From: Rhodothermales bacterium | GTDB lineage: Bacteria > Bacteroidota > Rhodothermia > Rhodothermales > UBA10348 | Assembly (NCBI GenBank): GCA_024711125.1 | Contig: JANJTM010000025.1 | Coordinates: forward strand, 295,376-359,375 | DNA: 64,000 bases | Direction of reading: 5' to 3' | In this document: positions 15,304 through 24,150 of the stretch, piece after piece | How the letters are laid out: every line of letters begins with the position of its first letter | Position numbering within the stretch: position 1 is the stretch's first letter | The notes under the pieces: generated by a model | Told to the model about the DNA's origin: nothing | Database searches by the model: none | The model's input: only the letters and a program-made list of their open reading frames with translations | Translations under genes and position numbers: made by a program

Positions 15304-16644
15304 ATGTCCCTCTCCCGTCGCCGCTTCGTACAGACCGCCGCGCTCGGCGCGGTCGCCTACAGTTTCCCCGGTATGCCCGTCCTGGCCCGCCCGCGCACGC
15401 GGCGCGTCGCCCCGTCCGACATGGTGCGCTTCGGCGCCGTCGGCGTGAAGGGCATGGGCTGGTCCAACACGAACTCGTTCCTCAAGATGGATGCGTTCGA
15501 CTGCGTGGCGCTCTGCGACGTGGACGAGGCCGTCCTGGCCCAGCGCAGCGGAAACGTGGAAGAACGACGCGGGCATAGGCCCGAGCGGTACGGCGATTTC
15601 CGCCGGATGATGGAGCGCAACGACCTGGATTTCGTCGTCATCGGCACGCCCGACCACTGGCATCCGCTCATCATGCTGGCTGCCGTCGAAAGCGGCAAGC
15701 ACGTCTACTGCGAGAAGCCCATGGCGAATTCCATGGGCGAAGCCGACGTCATGCTGGCCGGTGCGCGCAGGTACGACAAGCTCGTCCAGATCGGCCAGTG
15801 GCAACGCTCGGGGCCGCACTGGCAACAGGCGATCGAGTACGTGCGGTCCGGGGTGCTGGGCAACATCCGGACGGTAAAGACCTGGGCCTACCAGGGCTGG
15901 ATGAAGCCGATCCCGGTCCAGGCCGACGCTCCCGTGCCCGACGGGGTGGACTACGACCTGTGGCTCGGCCCCGCGGCCGCGCGTCCGTTCAACCCCAACC
16001 GGTTCCACTTCAACTTCCGCTGGTTCTGGGACTACGCCGGGGGGCTGATGACCGACTGGGGCGTACACATCCTCGATTTCGCGTTGTACGGGATGAATGC
16101 CGGCTGGCCGAAGTCGGTCGTGGCCGTGGGCGGAAAGATGGCCTATCCCGACGATGCCTCCGAGACGCCCGACACGCTCACGGCCGTCTTCGAATACGAC
16201 GACTTCATCATGACCTGGGAGCACGCGACCGGCATCGACCTGGGGCCATACGGCCGCACGCACGGGGTCGCCTTCATCGGCAACAACGGCACGCTGGTCG
16301 TCGACCGCGGAGGATGGGAAGTGATTTCGGAAACCGAGGCCGACGGCCAGGGCGGGCGTCGCGCGAAGCTCGACGCCCCGCAGCCCATCGCGGTCCAGGG
16401 TTCGGACCTCGACCGCCACACGCAGAATTTCGCGGCGGCACTCCGGGGCGAGGCCCCGCTCAACGCCGACATCGAGGTAGGGCACAAGGTGGCGGTCACC
16501 GCCCACATGGGAAACGTCGCCTTCCGCACCGGACGGAAGCTCTACTGGGACGAAGGAGCGTGGGCCTTCGCGGGCGACGACGAGGCCAACCGGCTCGCCC
16601 GCGGCATCGAATACCGCGCCCCCTGGAAGCTCCCCACCTTCTGA
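15304..16644 (+). CDS. Tat-exported Gfo/Idh/MocA-family oxidoreductase
   Basis: The 446-residue protein starts MSLSRRRFVQTAALGAVAYS, a twin-arginine signal, so it is exported folded with its cofactor. It has a Rossmann fold (FGAVGVKGMGW), the family's EKPMANS motif with the Lys that binds NAD(P) and substrate, and C-terminal HTQNFAAALRGEAPLNADIE. Many such proteins in Bacteroidota and Planctomycetota oxidise sugar derivatives in the periplasm. The DUF1080 (3-keto-disaccharide hydrolase-like) gene starts 11 bp downstream, which supports a role in 3-keto-glycoside metabolism. Exact substrate unknown. Confidence 0.88.
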   Translation: MSLSRRRFVQTAALGAVAYSFPGMPVLARPRTRRVAPSDMVRFGAVGVKGMGWSNTNSFLKMDAFDCVALCDVDEAVLAQRSGNVEERRGHRPERYGDFRRMMERNDLDFVVIGTPDHWHPLIMLAAVESGKHVYCEKPMANSMGEADVMLAGARRYDKLVQIGQWQRSGPHWQQAIEYVRSGVLGNIRTVKTWAYQGWMKPIPVQADAPVPDGVDYDLWLGPAAARPFNPNRFHFNFRWFWDYAGGLMTDWGVHILDFALYGMNAGWPKSVVAVGGKMAYPDDASETPDTLTAVFEYDDFIMTWEHATGIDLGPYGRTHGVAFIGNNGTLVVDRGGWEVISETEADGQGGRRAKLDAPQPIAVQGSDLDRHTQNFAAALRGEAPLNADIEVGHKVAVTAHMGNVAFRTGRKLYWDEGAWAFAGDDEANRLARGIEYRAPWKLPTF

Positions 16645-16655
16645 TCGCGACGCCC

Positions 16656-17381
16656 ATGAAACGCATCGTCTACCTCCTGCTGTTCGTCGTGCCGGTAGCC
16701 ACCGCCCAGGAGTGGCCGCCCGAGTTGACCGAGGTGTGGGATCCGGAGCCCCGGATGGTGACCCCCGGCGACGGCACCGCCCCCCCGTCCGACGCGATCG
16801 TGCTCTTCGACGGCACGAGCCTCGACGCCTGGGAATCGGCCCGGGACGGTTCGGCGGCGAAGTGGATCGTGGCCGACGGCGCGATGACGGTAGCGCCCCG
16901 CACCGGCGATCTCCGAACGAAGGAGCGCTTCGGCGACATCCAGCTGCACATCGAGTTCCGTACACCGGCTGAAGTATCGGGTGAAGGACAGGGGCGCGGA
17001 AACTCGGGCGTGTTCCTCCAGGGCCGATACGAGGTGCAGGTCCTCGATTCGTACGGGAACCGGACGTACTCCAACGGACAGGTGGCCTCGATCTACAAGC
17101 AGCATCTGCCGATGGTGAACGCGGCGCGGCCGCCGGGCGCATGGCAGACCTACGACATCTTCTACCGCGCCCCGGTGTTCGCGCCCGACGGCGAGGTCGT
17201 GCGCAAGGCCACGGTGACGGTCGTACACAACGGCGTGCTCGTGCAACTCGATGCCGAGATCCAGGGCGGAACGACGTATACCGGCCTTCCGAAGTACGAA
17301 CCGCACGGGGACGGACCGATCGAACTGCAGGACCACGGCAATCCGGTCAGCTATCGGAACGTCTGGGTGCGGCGTCTGTAG
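16656..17381 (+). CDS. secreted DUF1080 protein (3-keto-disaccharide hydrolase-like)
   Basis: The 241-residue protein has a signal peptide (cleavage after VATA, residue 17) and a concanavalin-like jelly-roll domain with the family features LFDGTSLDAWE, RGNSGVFLQGRYEVQVLDS, GAWQTYDIFYRAP and ELQDHGNPVSYRNVWVRRL at the end. Characterised DUF1080 members cleave 3-keto-glycosides made by Gfo/Idh/MocA-type or FAD dehydrogenases. The preceding gene encodes such an oxidoreductase 11 bp upstream, so they probably work as a pair in the periplasm. Function for this exact protein is inferred from family and context. Confidence 0.87.
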   Translation: MKRIVYLLLFVVPVATAQEWPPELTEVWDPEPRMVTPGDGTAPPSDAIVLFDGTSLDAWESARDGSAAKWIVADGAMTVAPRTGDLRTKERFGDIQLHIEFRTPAEVSGEGQGRGNSGVFLQGRYEVQVLDSYGNRTYSNGQVASIYKQHLPMVNAARPPGAWQTYDIFYRAPVFAPDGEVVRKATVTVVHNGVLVQLDAEIQGGTTYTGLPKYEPHGDGPIELQDHGNPVSYRNVWVRRL

Positions 17382-17420
17382 TCCCTGCGGAACGGCGGAA
17401 CGCCGCTGCCGCGCTGAGCC

Positions 17421-17942
17421 ATGTCCCGAGCTTTTCTCAAGGACGATGCCGTCCAGGACGCGGTCCTGATCCCTCCCCGCGCCCCCCTTCCCGCCGGCAC
17501 GCCCAACCTGGTGACGATGGAAGGGCTCGCGAAGCTGCAGGCCGAGCGGGAAGCCCTCGAGGCCGAGCGATCGCGCGTGCTTTCGAGGAAGGCGCCCGAG
17601 CAGGACCGTACCCGCTCGTTGAACGAAATCACCGGGCGCTTGCGCCTGCTCGACGACCGCATCGGCTCGGCGAAGGTCGTCCGTCCGTCGGATCAGCCGG
17701 CCGGCGAGGTCCGTTTCTCGGCCCGTGTCCGGGTTCGCACCGTGAGAGGGCCCCGGCAGGGCCTGGTCCGGGGCTTCCGACTGGTCGGCGTGGACGAAGC
17801 CGATCCGTCGGCCGGGCTCGTCGCGTTCACGGCACCGATCGCGCGGGCGATCACGGGCCTCCAGGTCGGCGAATCGGCCTCCTTCGGCACACCGGCGGGG
17901 GAGGAAGTCCTGGTGGTGGAGGACATAGCGTACGACGGCTGA
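17421..17942 (+). CDS. GreA/GreB-family transcription factor
   Basis: The 173-residue product starts MSRAFLKDDA, a signature of one GreA/GreB-like branch, followed by a coiled-coil region (about 30-85, LVTMEGLAKLQAEREALEAE) and a C-terminal FKBP-like domain (about 95-173, ITGLQVGESASFGTPAGEE). Gre factors rescue backtracked RNA polymerase. The loop at the coiled-coil tip (SRKAPEQDRTRSLNE) lacks the SENADY-type acidic tip of GreA/GreB, so RNA-cleavage activity is uncertain and another secondary-channel role is possible. It lies 39 bp after the DUF1080 gene and converges with the sialidase gene. Confidence 0.8.
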   Translation: MSRAFLKDDAVQDAVLIPPRAPLPAGTPNLVTMEGLAKLQAEREALEAERSRVLSRKAPEQDRTRSLNEITGRLRLLDDRIGSAKVVRPSDQPAGEVRFSARVRVRTVRGPRQGLVRGFRLVGVDEADPSAGLVAFTAPIARAITGLQVGESASFGTPAGEEVLVVEDIAYDG

Positions 17943-17945
17943 ATC

Positions 17946-19133
17946 CTACGGGCGCACCGGAAGCCGGGCTACCATGCGGTCCAGTTCGTCAACCCGAAGG
18001 CGCACGGAGACGATGTACGGCTCTTCGCCTTCGGCCCAGTGCCCGTAGGTGGTCAGCACGACGGTCCCGTCGGGCAGCAGCACGACTCCCGGGTACGTGG
18101 AGTCCCAAGGGTTCGTGTTGTCCATCAGGCGCACGCGGTATCCGGCCGGCGAGCCCGAAACGAGCTCGTCCCACGTTCCGACCCAGGCGAGCCAGTCCCC
18201 CTTCGTCGGGCTTCCGTCGGCCATGTCGCGGAACGAGACCAGGAACCGGCCGTCCGGCAGCGCGACCCCCTGGTGGCGATCTCCCGTGACGGTCGTCGCG
18301 AGGGGCGCCGGCGTGCTCCAGGTCGATCCCTCGTCAACCGACAGGATGACCTGAGAGGTGCTCGTGCGCGAGTTCTCGCGCAACAGCGCCGCGAGCCGGG
18401 CGCCGTCGGGAGAGCGGAAGACCCCGGGCTCACACAGGTCCAGCGAATCGTCTTCGGCGATCACCACCGGTGTCTGCCACGTGAGCCCATCGTCGTCAGA
18501 CCGCGTCGTGTAGACCCGGAAGGGTTCGTCGGCCGTGCCCGTGCCCGAAAAGAACCGCCCGTCGTCGTGGAAGAACGCGAGCAGCGCCCCGTCGTCGGCG
18601 CGTCGCTCCATGGCCGCCATGGCGACGATGCCGCCGAAGTCCCCTATCGGCTCCAACTCGCTCCACGTGACGCCAAGGTCGTCCGAGGTCGCCATCCGGA
18701 TGGGGTACAGCCCCGAAAACAGGAGAAGCCTCACGCCTCCGTCGGCGCGATCCACGCGGTAGATCGTGGGCACCTCCAGGGAGGTCTCCCACGAGGCGGG
18801 CACGGGCAGCCGCCCGCTCCACGTCCTGCCTCCGTCCTCGGATCGCTTCATGACGATGGCGCCGCGACCGTGACCCTTCGGGTATACGGCGATGATCGTC
18901 TGCCCGTCGGGCAGCAGCACGGTCGTCGGGTGGCCGAGGTACTGCCCGGGTTCCCGGTCCACGACCACCTGGCGGGCCGTGTCGGCCGCAAGGTCCAGCA
19001 GGGGGACGCCCCCCCAGGAGGGTGCCAGGTCCGTGGGCGGAAGCACGTCGCGCGTGGAGCCGACGGGCCCGCAGGCCGTGCACACCAGGGCCAGGACCGC
19101 CACGGAGGCGACGGCGGGCAATGATCGCGGCAT
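17946..19133 (-). CDS. BNR-repeat sialidase-like lipoprotein
   Basis: The 395-residue protein has a signal with a lipobox-like VCTAC (Cys21). It has four Asp-box motifs S.D.G.TW (SEDGGRTW, SDDLGVTW, SDDDGLTW, SVDEGSTW) spread along a six-bladed propeller. This is the sialidase/neuraminidase fold; in such proteins the boxes are structural. The catalytic Arg triad, Tyr and Glu cannot be assigned by eye, so it may be a sialidase or another glycosidase or sugar-binding propeller. It starts five bases after the S9 peptidase stop on the same strand. It is likely attached to the cell surface or the periplasmic face of the membrane. Confidence 0.75.
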   Translation of the reverse strand: MPRSLPAVASVAVLALVCTACGPVGSTRDVLPPTDLAPSWGGVPLLDLAADTARQVVVDREPGQYLGHPTTVLLPDGQTIIAVYPKGHGRGAIVMKRSEDGGRTWSGRLPVPASWETSLEVPTIYRVDRADGGVRLLLFSGLYPIRMATSDDLGVTWSELEPIGDFGGIVAMAAMERRADDGALLAFFHDDGRFFSGTGTADEPFRVYTTRSDDDGLTWQTPVVIAEDDSLDLCEPGVFRSPDGARLAALLRENSRTSTSQVILSVDEGSTWSTPAPLATTVTGDRHQGVALPDGRFLVSFRDMADGSPTKGDWLAWVGTWDELVSGSPAGYRVRLMDNTNPWDSTYPGVVLLPDGTVVLTTYGHWAEGEEPYIVSVRLRVDELDRMVARLPVRP

Positions 19134-19138
19134 GACGT

Positions 19139-21475
19139 TCAGTTCCGGTCTTTCGGAAGGTTGAAATCCACGTTCGTGCGGTAGTCCCCGAGCAGGTGCT
19201 CGGCGAAATAATACCACGTCATCCGGTCGAAGTAGGGCTGCATCGACCCGAATCCGTGCCGCTGCCCCGGCAGCAGCATGAAATCGAAGCGTTTGCCCGC
19301 CTTCACGAGCGCGTCGACCAGGCGGATGGTATTGGCCGGGTGCACGTTGTTGTCGATGTCCCCGTGCACGAGCAGCAGGTGTCCCTTCAGGTTGCCCGCC
19401 AGTTCGCTGTTGGGCTCGATGCGCGCGGTCCACGTGGTGTCCACGACTTCGACTTCTTCGCCGGCCTCGTTCTTCACCGTACGCTTCTTCGTCTTGGCCT
19501 TGACCCCGTTGTGCACCTCGCTCCACCACGCGTTGTAGACGTTGTTGTCGTGGTTGCCGGCGGACGAAACCGCGACGTCGTAGAAGTCGGGGTGACTGAG
19601 CAGCGCCGCCGTGGACATGAATCCGCCCCCGGAATGTCCGTAGATCCCGACCCGCGTCGCGTCCAGCCACGGGTGCCGGGCCGCGAGCTGTTCGATGCCG
19701 TACCGGTTGTCGGCGAGCGGATAGTCCCGCAGGTCCCCGTAGCCGTACGTATGGTAGTAGCGGTCGCGCATGGGGCTGCCCCCCCGGTTTCCGAACGCCA
19801 CGACCACGAAGCCCACCTGCGCGAGCGCGAAGGCACGGCCCGTCGCGCCGGCGATGGAATACCGGATCGGGAACGGCTCGGTCTGCGGGCCTGGATACAC
19901 GTACGCGATGACCGGGTAGGCCTTCGTGGAGTCGAAGTCGAACGGCTTCCACATCACGCCGTAGAGGTCCGTCGCGCCGTCGGCCGCCTTGACGGTGAAG
20001 ACCTCGGCGTCGCGGAAGCCCGCCTCGCGGGCCTGCGAGAAGTCGGCCCGTTCGAGTTCGAGCAGCACCCGCCCGCGCGTGTCGCGCAACACCGAGCGCG
20101 GCACCGAATCGACCGAAGACTGCGTATCCACGAAGAAGTCGGGCACGTCGCCCATCGAGAAGCCGTGGTCGACCGGCTCGGGCGTGAGCCGCTCGAGCCC
20201 CGATCCGTCGAACTGTACCCGGTAGGTCTGCGCGTAATACGGGTGCACCCCCGGTTCGCGACCCATGGCCGAGAAGTAGATCGCCTGGCGCAGCGTGTCG
20301 ATACGGCCGATGTTTCCGACCTGGAAGAAGCCCTGCGTGATCCGGTTCTTCAGGCTGCCGTCGGCGGCGTAGCGGTACAGGTGCCCCCAGCCGTCGCGCT
20401 CGGACCACCAGAGGTACTCGCGCCCCTGCTCGATCACCGACAGGTTCATGTACGACCAGTTGAAGTACGGCTTCGACTCCTCCGACCAGAGCAGCGTGGT
20501 CTCGCCCGTGCGGGTGTCGGCCATGACGACGTCCACATTGGCCCGCGTACGGTCGCTCCGGATGAACCAGAGCCTGTCGCTGGTCTTTTCGTCGGTGTAG
20601 ACCCGCTCGATGTTCTGATCCTCCCAGCGCGCGAGCGGAACCGTCACGAACGACGTGTCGGCGAGCGTGAACACCCTCAGTTCGGGGATCCCGACTTCGT
20701 CCTCCCCGGGCATGGCATACTTGTAGGTCTCGAGCTTGGGCCGGGTACCGAGGCTGTTGATCACCCACAACTCGTTGACCTTGCGCTCGTCGTCGCGCTG
20801 CGTGTAGAGCCTGGTCTCGTCCTCGAACCAACGGGCGATCGAGCGAAGCCGCTTCGTCGAGGTCGTGTCGCCCGCGTCGGCCTGGTAGCTGAACCAGCGC
20901 TCCCCGTCCCGGGTCAGGCGGATCTCGGTCGAATCGGGATCGTCCTTCCGCATCACGTAGAGATCGTGCCGCCGCGCGAACGCGATCCACGTGGAATCGG
21001 GCGAATACGTCGCCCACGCCATGGGCTTCTCCTTGTGTACCGAGTCGCCGGCGGCCAGCACCCGTTCCTCGAACCGCCACGTGAACCGGATCGAGTCCAC
21101 CTCGAACCGGAAGAGCTTCGCCTTGCGATCGTACTCGAAGCGCTTCAGGTCGAGGTTCTTCGCGTTGAACGGCTTGCGGAAGTGCGCCGTGAGCCGGGCC
21201 GCCAGGTCGTCTCGGTCGAACAGGTCGCTCTTCAGGCGCTTCGCGGCATCGACCAGCACCCAGTTCTTGCCGCCGGGGGTTTCCAGCTCGTACCAGAACC
21301 GCGGCTCGTCCTCGAGCCACCGGGGACGGATATCGAGCGTTCCGATCATGCGGTCCAGCTTCTCCACCGTGAACCGCTCCGCGGCATCGAGATCGGCCTG
21401 GCGTGCCCGGGCGGCGGGCACGGTCACGAGGAGGAGGGCGACGAGCGCCCACGAACGGAACGAGCGGAATGTCAT
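19139..21475 (-). CDS. dipeptidyl peptidase IV-type S9 serine peptidase
   Basis: The 778-residue protein has a signal peptide (about 1-24), an N-terminal beta-propeller (about 100-510) and a C-terminal alpha/beta hydrolase domain. The catalytic triad is visible: Ser615 in GIYGHSGGGF, Asp708 in HGDIDNNVHPAN, His740 in PGQRHGFG. Length and the GHSGGG motif fit bacterial DPP IV, which removes X-Pro dipeptides from peptides in the periplasm. It is the first gene of a two-gene minus unit with the sialidase-like lipoprotein. A plus-strand promoter for the cupin gene lies in the 55-bp divergent gap. Confidence 0.92.
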   Translation of the reverse strand: MTFRSFRSWALVALLLVTVPAARARQADLDAAERFTVEKLDRMIGTLDIRPRWLEDEPRFWYELETPGGKNWVLVDAAKRLKSDLFDRDDLAARLTAHFRKPFNAKNLDLKRFEYDRKAKLFRFEVDSIRFTWRFEERVLAAGDSVHKEKPMAWATYSPDSTWIAFARRHDLYVMRKDDPDSTEIRLTRDGERWFSYQADAGDTTSTKRLRSIARWFEDETRLYTQRDDERKVNELWVINSLGTRPKLETYKYAMPGEDEVGIPELRVFTLADTSFVTVPLARWEDQNIERVYTDEKTSDRLWFIRSDRTRANVDVVMADTRTGETTLLWSEESKPYFNWSYMNLSVIEQGREYLWWSERDGWGHLYRYAADGSLKNRITQGFFQVGNIGRIDTLRQAIYFSAMGREPGVHPYYAQTYRVQFDGSGLERLTPEPVDHGFSMGDVPDFFVDTQSSVDSVPRSVLRDTRGRVLLELERADFSQAREAGFRDAEVFTVKAADGATDLYGVMWKPFDFDSTKAYPVIAYVYPGPQTEPFPIRYSIAGATGRAFALAQVGFVVVAFGNRGGSPMRDRYYHTYGYGDLRDYPLADNRYGIEQLAARHPWLDATRVGIYGHSGGGFMSTAALLSHPDFYDVAVSSAGNHDNNVYNAWWSEVHNGVKAKTKKRTVKNEAGEEVEVVDTTWTARIEPNSELAGNLKGHLLLVHGDIDNNVHPANTIRLVDALVKAGKRFDFMLLPGQRHGFGSMQPYFDRMTWYYFAEHLLGDYRTNVDFNLPKDRN

Positions 21476-21485
21476 GGTCTTCCCG

Positions 21486-21493
21486 TATGTTTG
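21486..21493 (+). promoter_or_regulatory. -7 box (TATGTTTG) for the cupin-sulfatase unit
   Basis: TATGTTTG is a perfect TA..TTTG match, 37 bp before ATG 21531 in the gap divergent from the S9 peptidase gene. No TTG is seen at 19-21 bp upstream, where the peptidase coding sequence begins. Confidence 0.55.
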
Positions 21494-21530
21494 CGCCCCC
21501 AGAGTCGAACGAAATCCGGAGTTTTACAAC

Positions 21531-21881
21531 ATGTCGGCACCCCCCGCAGCGTGGAATCTGATCGAAACGGCACGGGGCTCGCTGGCCGGGGAGATCTTCG
21601 ACACGATCACGAGCGGTTCGGAATTCGAGCTCGGCCGTATCGTCTCCTTCGGCCACCACGCCCCCGAGACCGGGTGGTTCGACCAGGAGAAGGCCGAGTG
21701 GGTGCTTCTGCTCGCGGGAAGCGCGGGCCTCGCCTTCGAGGACGAAGCGACCGAGCGAACCCTTCGTCCCGGGGACGCGCTGTTCATCGCGCCGCGCCGT
21801 CGACATCGCGTCACGTGGACCGAGCCCGGAGTGGCCACGGTGTGGCTCGCCCTCCACTATTCTCCGGAGGAGGAATCCTGA
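21531..21881 (+). CDS. small cupin-domain protein
   Basis: The 116-residue protein carries one cupin beta-barrel: motif 1 region VSFGHHAPETGWFDQEKAEWV and motif 2 LRPGDALFIAPRRRHRVTWTEP, with His residues (HH, HR) and Glu as likely metal ligands. Such single-domain cupins are often sugar isomerases, dioxygenases or sensors; nothing shows which. The final bases hold a strong Shine-Dalgarno (GGAGGAGG, about 21866-21873) for the downstream sulfatase. Its stop shares one base with the sulfatase ATG (TGATG). Confidence 0.75.
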   Translation: MSAPPAAWNLIETARGSLAGEIFDTITSGSEFELGRIVSFGHHAPETGWFDQEKAEWVLLLAGSAGLAFEDEATERTLRPGDALFIAPRRRHRVTWTEPGVATVWLALHYSPEEES

Positions 21882-23356
21882 TGCGCCGCATGGCCTTGGC
21901 TTTCCTGCTCACGTTTCTCCCGGCGTGCGCGCCGGAGCGGCCTCCGAACATCGTATTCATCCTGGCCGACGACCTCGGGTACGGAGAACTCGGCAGCTAC
22001 GGGCAGACGAAGATCCGCACGCCCCGGCTGGACGGACTCGCGGCCGAAGGCATGCGGTTCACGCAGCACTACTCCGGCAGCCCCGTCTGCGCGCCGTCGC
22101 GCGGCGCGCTGCTCACCGGACGCCACACGGGCCACGCCGCCATCCGCGACAACAGGGAGGTCGGCGGATGGGGGCCGGACGAGCCGGAAGGCCAGCATCC
22201 GCTCGGCGATGCCGAAGTCACGATCGCCGAGATGCTCCGGCCCGCGGGCTACGCCACCGGGTTCGTCGGGAAGTGGGGACTGGGAGGTCCGGAGAGCGAG
22301 GGGCATCCGAACCGACAGGGATTCGACCTGTTCTACGGGTACCTCTGCCAGCGCGTGGCACACAACCATTATCCCACGCATCTCTGGCGGAACGGCGAGC
22401 GGGACTCCCTCGCGGGGAATTCTCCCTGGTTTTCGGCCCACCAACGCATCGACGCGCCGCTCGCTACCGAGGCGCAGTACCGCGAACGGTTCGCCCGACA
22501 GACCTACGCGCCCGATCGCCTGCTCGACGAGGCGATGGCGTTCGTCAGGGAGCATGCCGGGCAGCCGTTCCTGCTCGTCTTCGCCACTCCCGTCCCGCAC
22601 CTCGCGCTGCAGGTTCCGCCCGAGTCGCTCGAGGAGTACCGTGGCGCATTCGAGGAGGAGCCGTTCCTCGGCAATCCGTACCTCCCGCACCCCATGCCCA
22701 AGGCGGCCTACGCGGCCATGATCACGCGCATGGACCGTGACGTGGGGCGGCTGCTGGACCTGCTCGACGAGTTGGACATCGACGACGATACGATCGTTTT
22801 CTTTTCCTCCGACAACGGGACGACCTTCTCCCGCGGCGTCCACCCCGGGTTCTTCGAGTCCACGCGGGGGCTTCGCGGCCTGAAGGGGTCCCTCTACGAA
22901 GGCGGAATCCGCGTCCCCCTGATCGCCCGGTGGCCCGGTCGCATCGATGCCGGTTCCGTCAGCGAGGTACCGACGGCCGCCTGGGACGTCCTTGCCACCC
23001 TCGCAGACGCCGCCGGTCTCGAGGCACGGCCCGAATCCGACGGGCGGTCCATGCTGCCCGTCCTGGTGGATGGCCGCGACACGGCGTCCGACGATCGGAC
23101 GTTCTACTGGGAATACCACGCGTACGGAGGCATGCAGGCCGTGCGAATGGGCACCTGGAAGGGCATCCGGATGGATGCGAAAGCGTTTCCCGACGGTCCG
23201 ATCGCCCTCTACGACCTGGCCTCGGACCCCGGAGAAACCGTCAACGTCGCGCAGTCACGCCCTGACGTCGTCGCCCGGATCGATTCGGTCATGCGGACCC
23301 GAACGCCCTCCGACGTGCCCGAATGGAATTTCCCCGGGCCCTCCCTGCGCCCCTGA
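21881..23356 (+). CDS. exported type I sulfatase (arylsulfatase family)
   Basis: The 491-residue protein starts with a lipoprotein-like signal (LPAC, Cys16), then NIVFILADDLGYGELGSYGQ with metal-binding Asp-Asp and the sulfatase signature CAPSR with Cys70, which a maturase converts to formylglycine. FFSSDNGT gives further metal ligands. Sulfatases hydrolyse sulfate esters; lipid anchoring would place it outside the cytoplasm. No maturation enzyme is in the window. Translation is coupled to the cupin gene. Its last 102 bases overlap the end of the WbqC-like gene on the other strand. Substrate unknown; the glycan-active neighbours suggest a sulfated sugar. Confidence 0.9.
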   Translation: MRRMALAFLLTFLPACAPERPPNIVFILADDLGYGELGSYGQTKIRTPRLDGLAAEGMRFTQHYSGSPVCAPSRGALLTGRHTGHAAIRDNREVGGWGPDEPEGQHPLGDAEVTIAEMLRPAGYATGFVGKWGLGGPESEGHPNRQGFDLFYGYLCQRVAHNHYPTHLWRNGERDSLAGNSPWFSAHQRIDAPLATEAQYRERFARQTYAPDRLLDEAMAFVREHAGQPFLLVFATPVPHLALQVPPESLEEYRGAFEEEPFLGNPYLPHPMPKAAYAAMITRMDRDVGRLLDLLDELDIDDDTIVFFSSDNGTTFSRGVHPGFFESTRGLRGLKGSLYEGGIRVPLIARWPGRIDAGSVSEVPTAAWDVLATLADAAGLEARPESDGRSMLPVLVDGRDTASDDRTFYWEYHAYGGMQAVRMGTWKGIRMDAKAFPDGPIALYDLASDPGETVNVAQSRPDVVARIDSVMRTRTPSDVPEWNFPGPSLRP

Positions 23357-24061
23357 GCCCGCGGTCGGCGGGGCCACGCGCTCCAACGACATCCGCTCCC
23401 GGAGCAGGGTCGCCGCGTGCGGGCCATGATTCATGAGCAGGTCCAACGCCGAACAACCGCCCGAGAATCCGTCGAACGCCTGCCGGTACGGAGCGGTCGA
23501 CCACCGTGCGACGAGCGCGGCGGGCGCGACCGGGGCCCGCCGCTCGGCCTGGCCCGGCAGGAGCACGGGTACGGCGCCCGGTTCCAGCGTGGATAGGACG
23601 TCGGTCAGCCTGGAAGGACTGCCGGGCAGCGCACCCGACGCGACGATCCGCGCGGTCGCGCCGAGGGAGCGCAGAAGGAAGCGGCAGGACGCGACCGTGA
23701 GCCCCAGCAGCGTCCCGGATCTCCCCGCGTCCGAATCGTAGACCCATGCCTCGATCTCCGGCAGGTAGTGCGCCCCGAAAGCCGCCGAGCCGTAGTGGTA
23801 TCGAAGCGTGCGGCGATGGGTACGCCGCCAGGGCGTCGATTCGTCGGTCCGGATGGAGGTAAGCGGTCGCCCGGGACCGCCGCGCGCGACGGGTATCGTC
23901 AACCACGAGGTTCCCGTCGGCGTTCGCAACCGCGCCCGGTTCTGTAACGACTGGCGAACATAGGGAAACGTATCAGCGAGCACGATCACGTCGCTCGACA
24001 GTGCCGCCGCGGCCCACTCGGGCCCGGGGAAATACTCGGGGGGTAATACCGCGAACCTCAT
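23255..24061 (-). CDS. WbqC-family protein
   Basis: The 268-residue protein shows WbqC features: MRFAVLPPEYFPGPEW at the start, LADTFPYVRQSLQNRARLRT, TGTSWLTIPVARG and LDLLMNHGP near the end of the conserved region. The family occurs in O-antigen and other polysaccharide loci and has a tRNA-synthetase-like or transferase-like context, but no proven reaction. The last about 45 residues, beyond ATLLRERM, look atypical and are encoded antisense to the end of the sulfatase gene. ATG 24061 starts at the first conserved strand. It is divergent from cruF. Confidence 0.78.
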   Translation of the reverse strand: MRFAVLPPEYFPGPEWAAAALSSDVIVLADTFPYVRQSLQNRARLRTPTGTSWLTIPVARGGPGRPLTSIRTDESTPWRRTHRRTLRYHYGSAAFGAHYLPEIEAWVYDSDAGRSGTLLGLTVASCRFLLRSLGATARIVASGALPGSPSRLTDVLSTLEPGAVPVLLPGQAERRAPVAPAALVARWSTAPYRQAFDGFSGGCSALDLLMNHGPHAATLLRERMSLERVAPPTAGSGAQGGPGEIPFGHVGGRSGPHDRIDPGDDVRA

Positions 24062-24077
24062 GACCGGCAGTCTCCCG

Positions 24078-24085
24078 CCAAGGTA
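24078..24085 (-). promoter_or_regulatory. putative -7 box (TACCTTGG) for the WbqC-like gene
   Basis: Read on the minus strand TACCTTGG resembles the nadK box TACCTTGC and ends 16 bp before the ATG at 24061. No TTG is found at 19-21 bp upstream. Confidence 0.35.
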
Positions 24086-24150
24086 AAACAATTCCGGCCG
24101 GCGCTCCGTTGCAGCACGGGCCGTCATCCATTCCGCTACGCAGGATCTCC

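Noticed and set aside
21531..21838. Minus-strand frame opposite the cupin gene
   Set aside because: The plus frame has cupin motifs, a TATGTTTG box upstream and coupling to the sulfatase.
17946..21857. One minus-strand open frame of about 1300 codons covering the sialidase and S9 peptidase region
   Set aside because: Its last 395 codons are the sialidase-like lipoprotein; the upstream part is a different frame over the S9 peptidase gene, rich in Arg, Gly and Ala, with no domains. High GC leaves long non-coding open frames.
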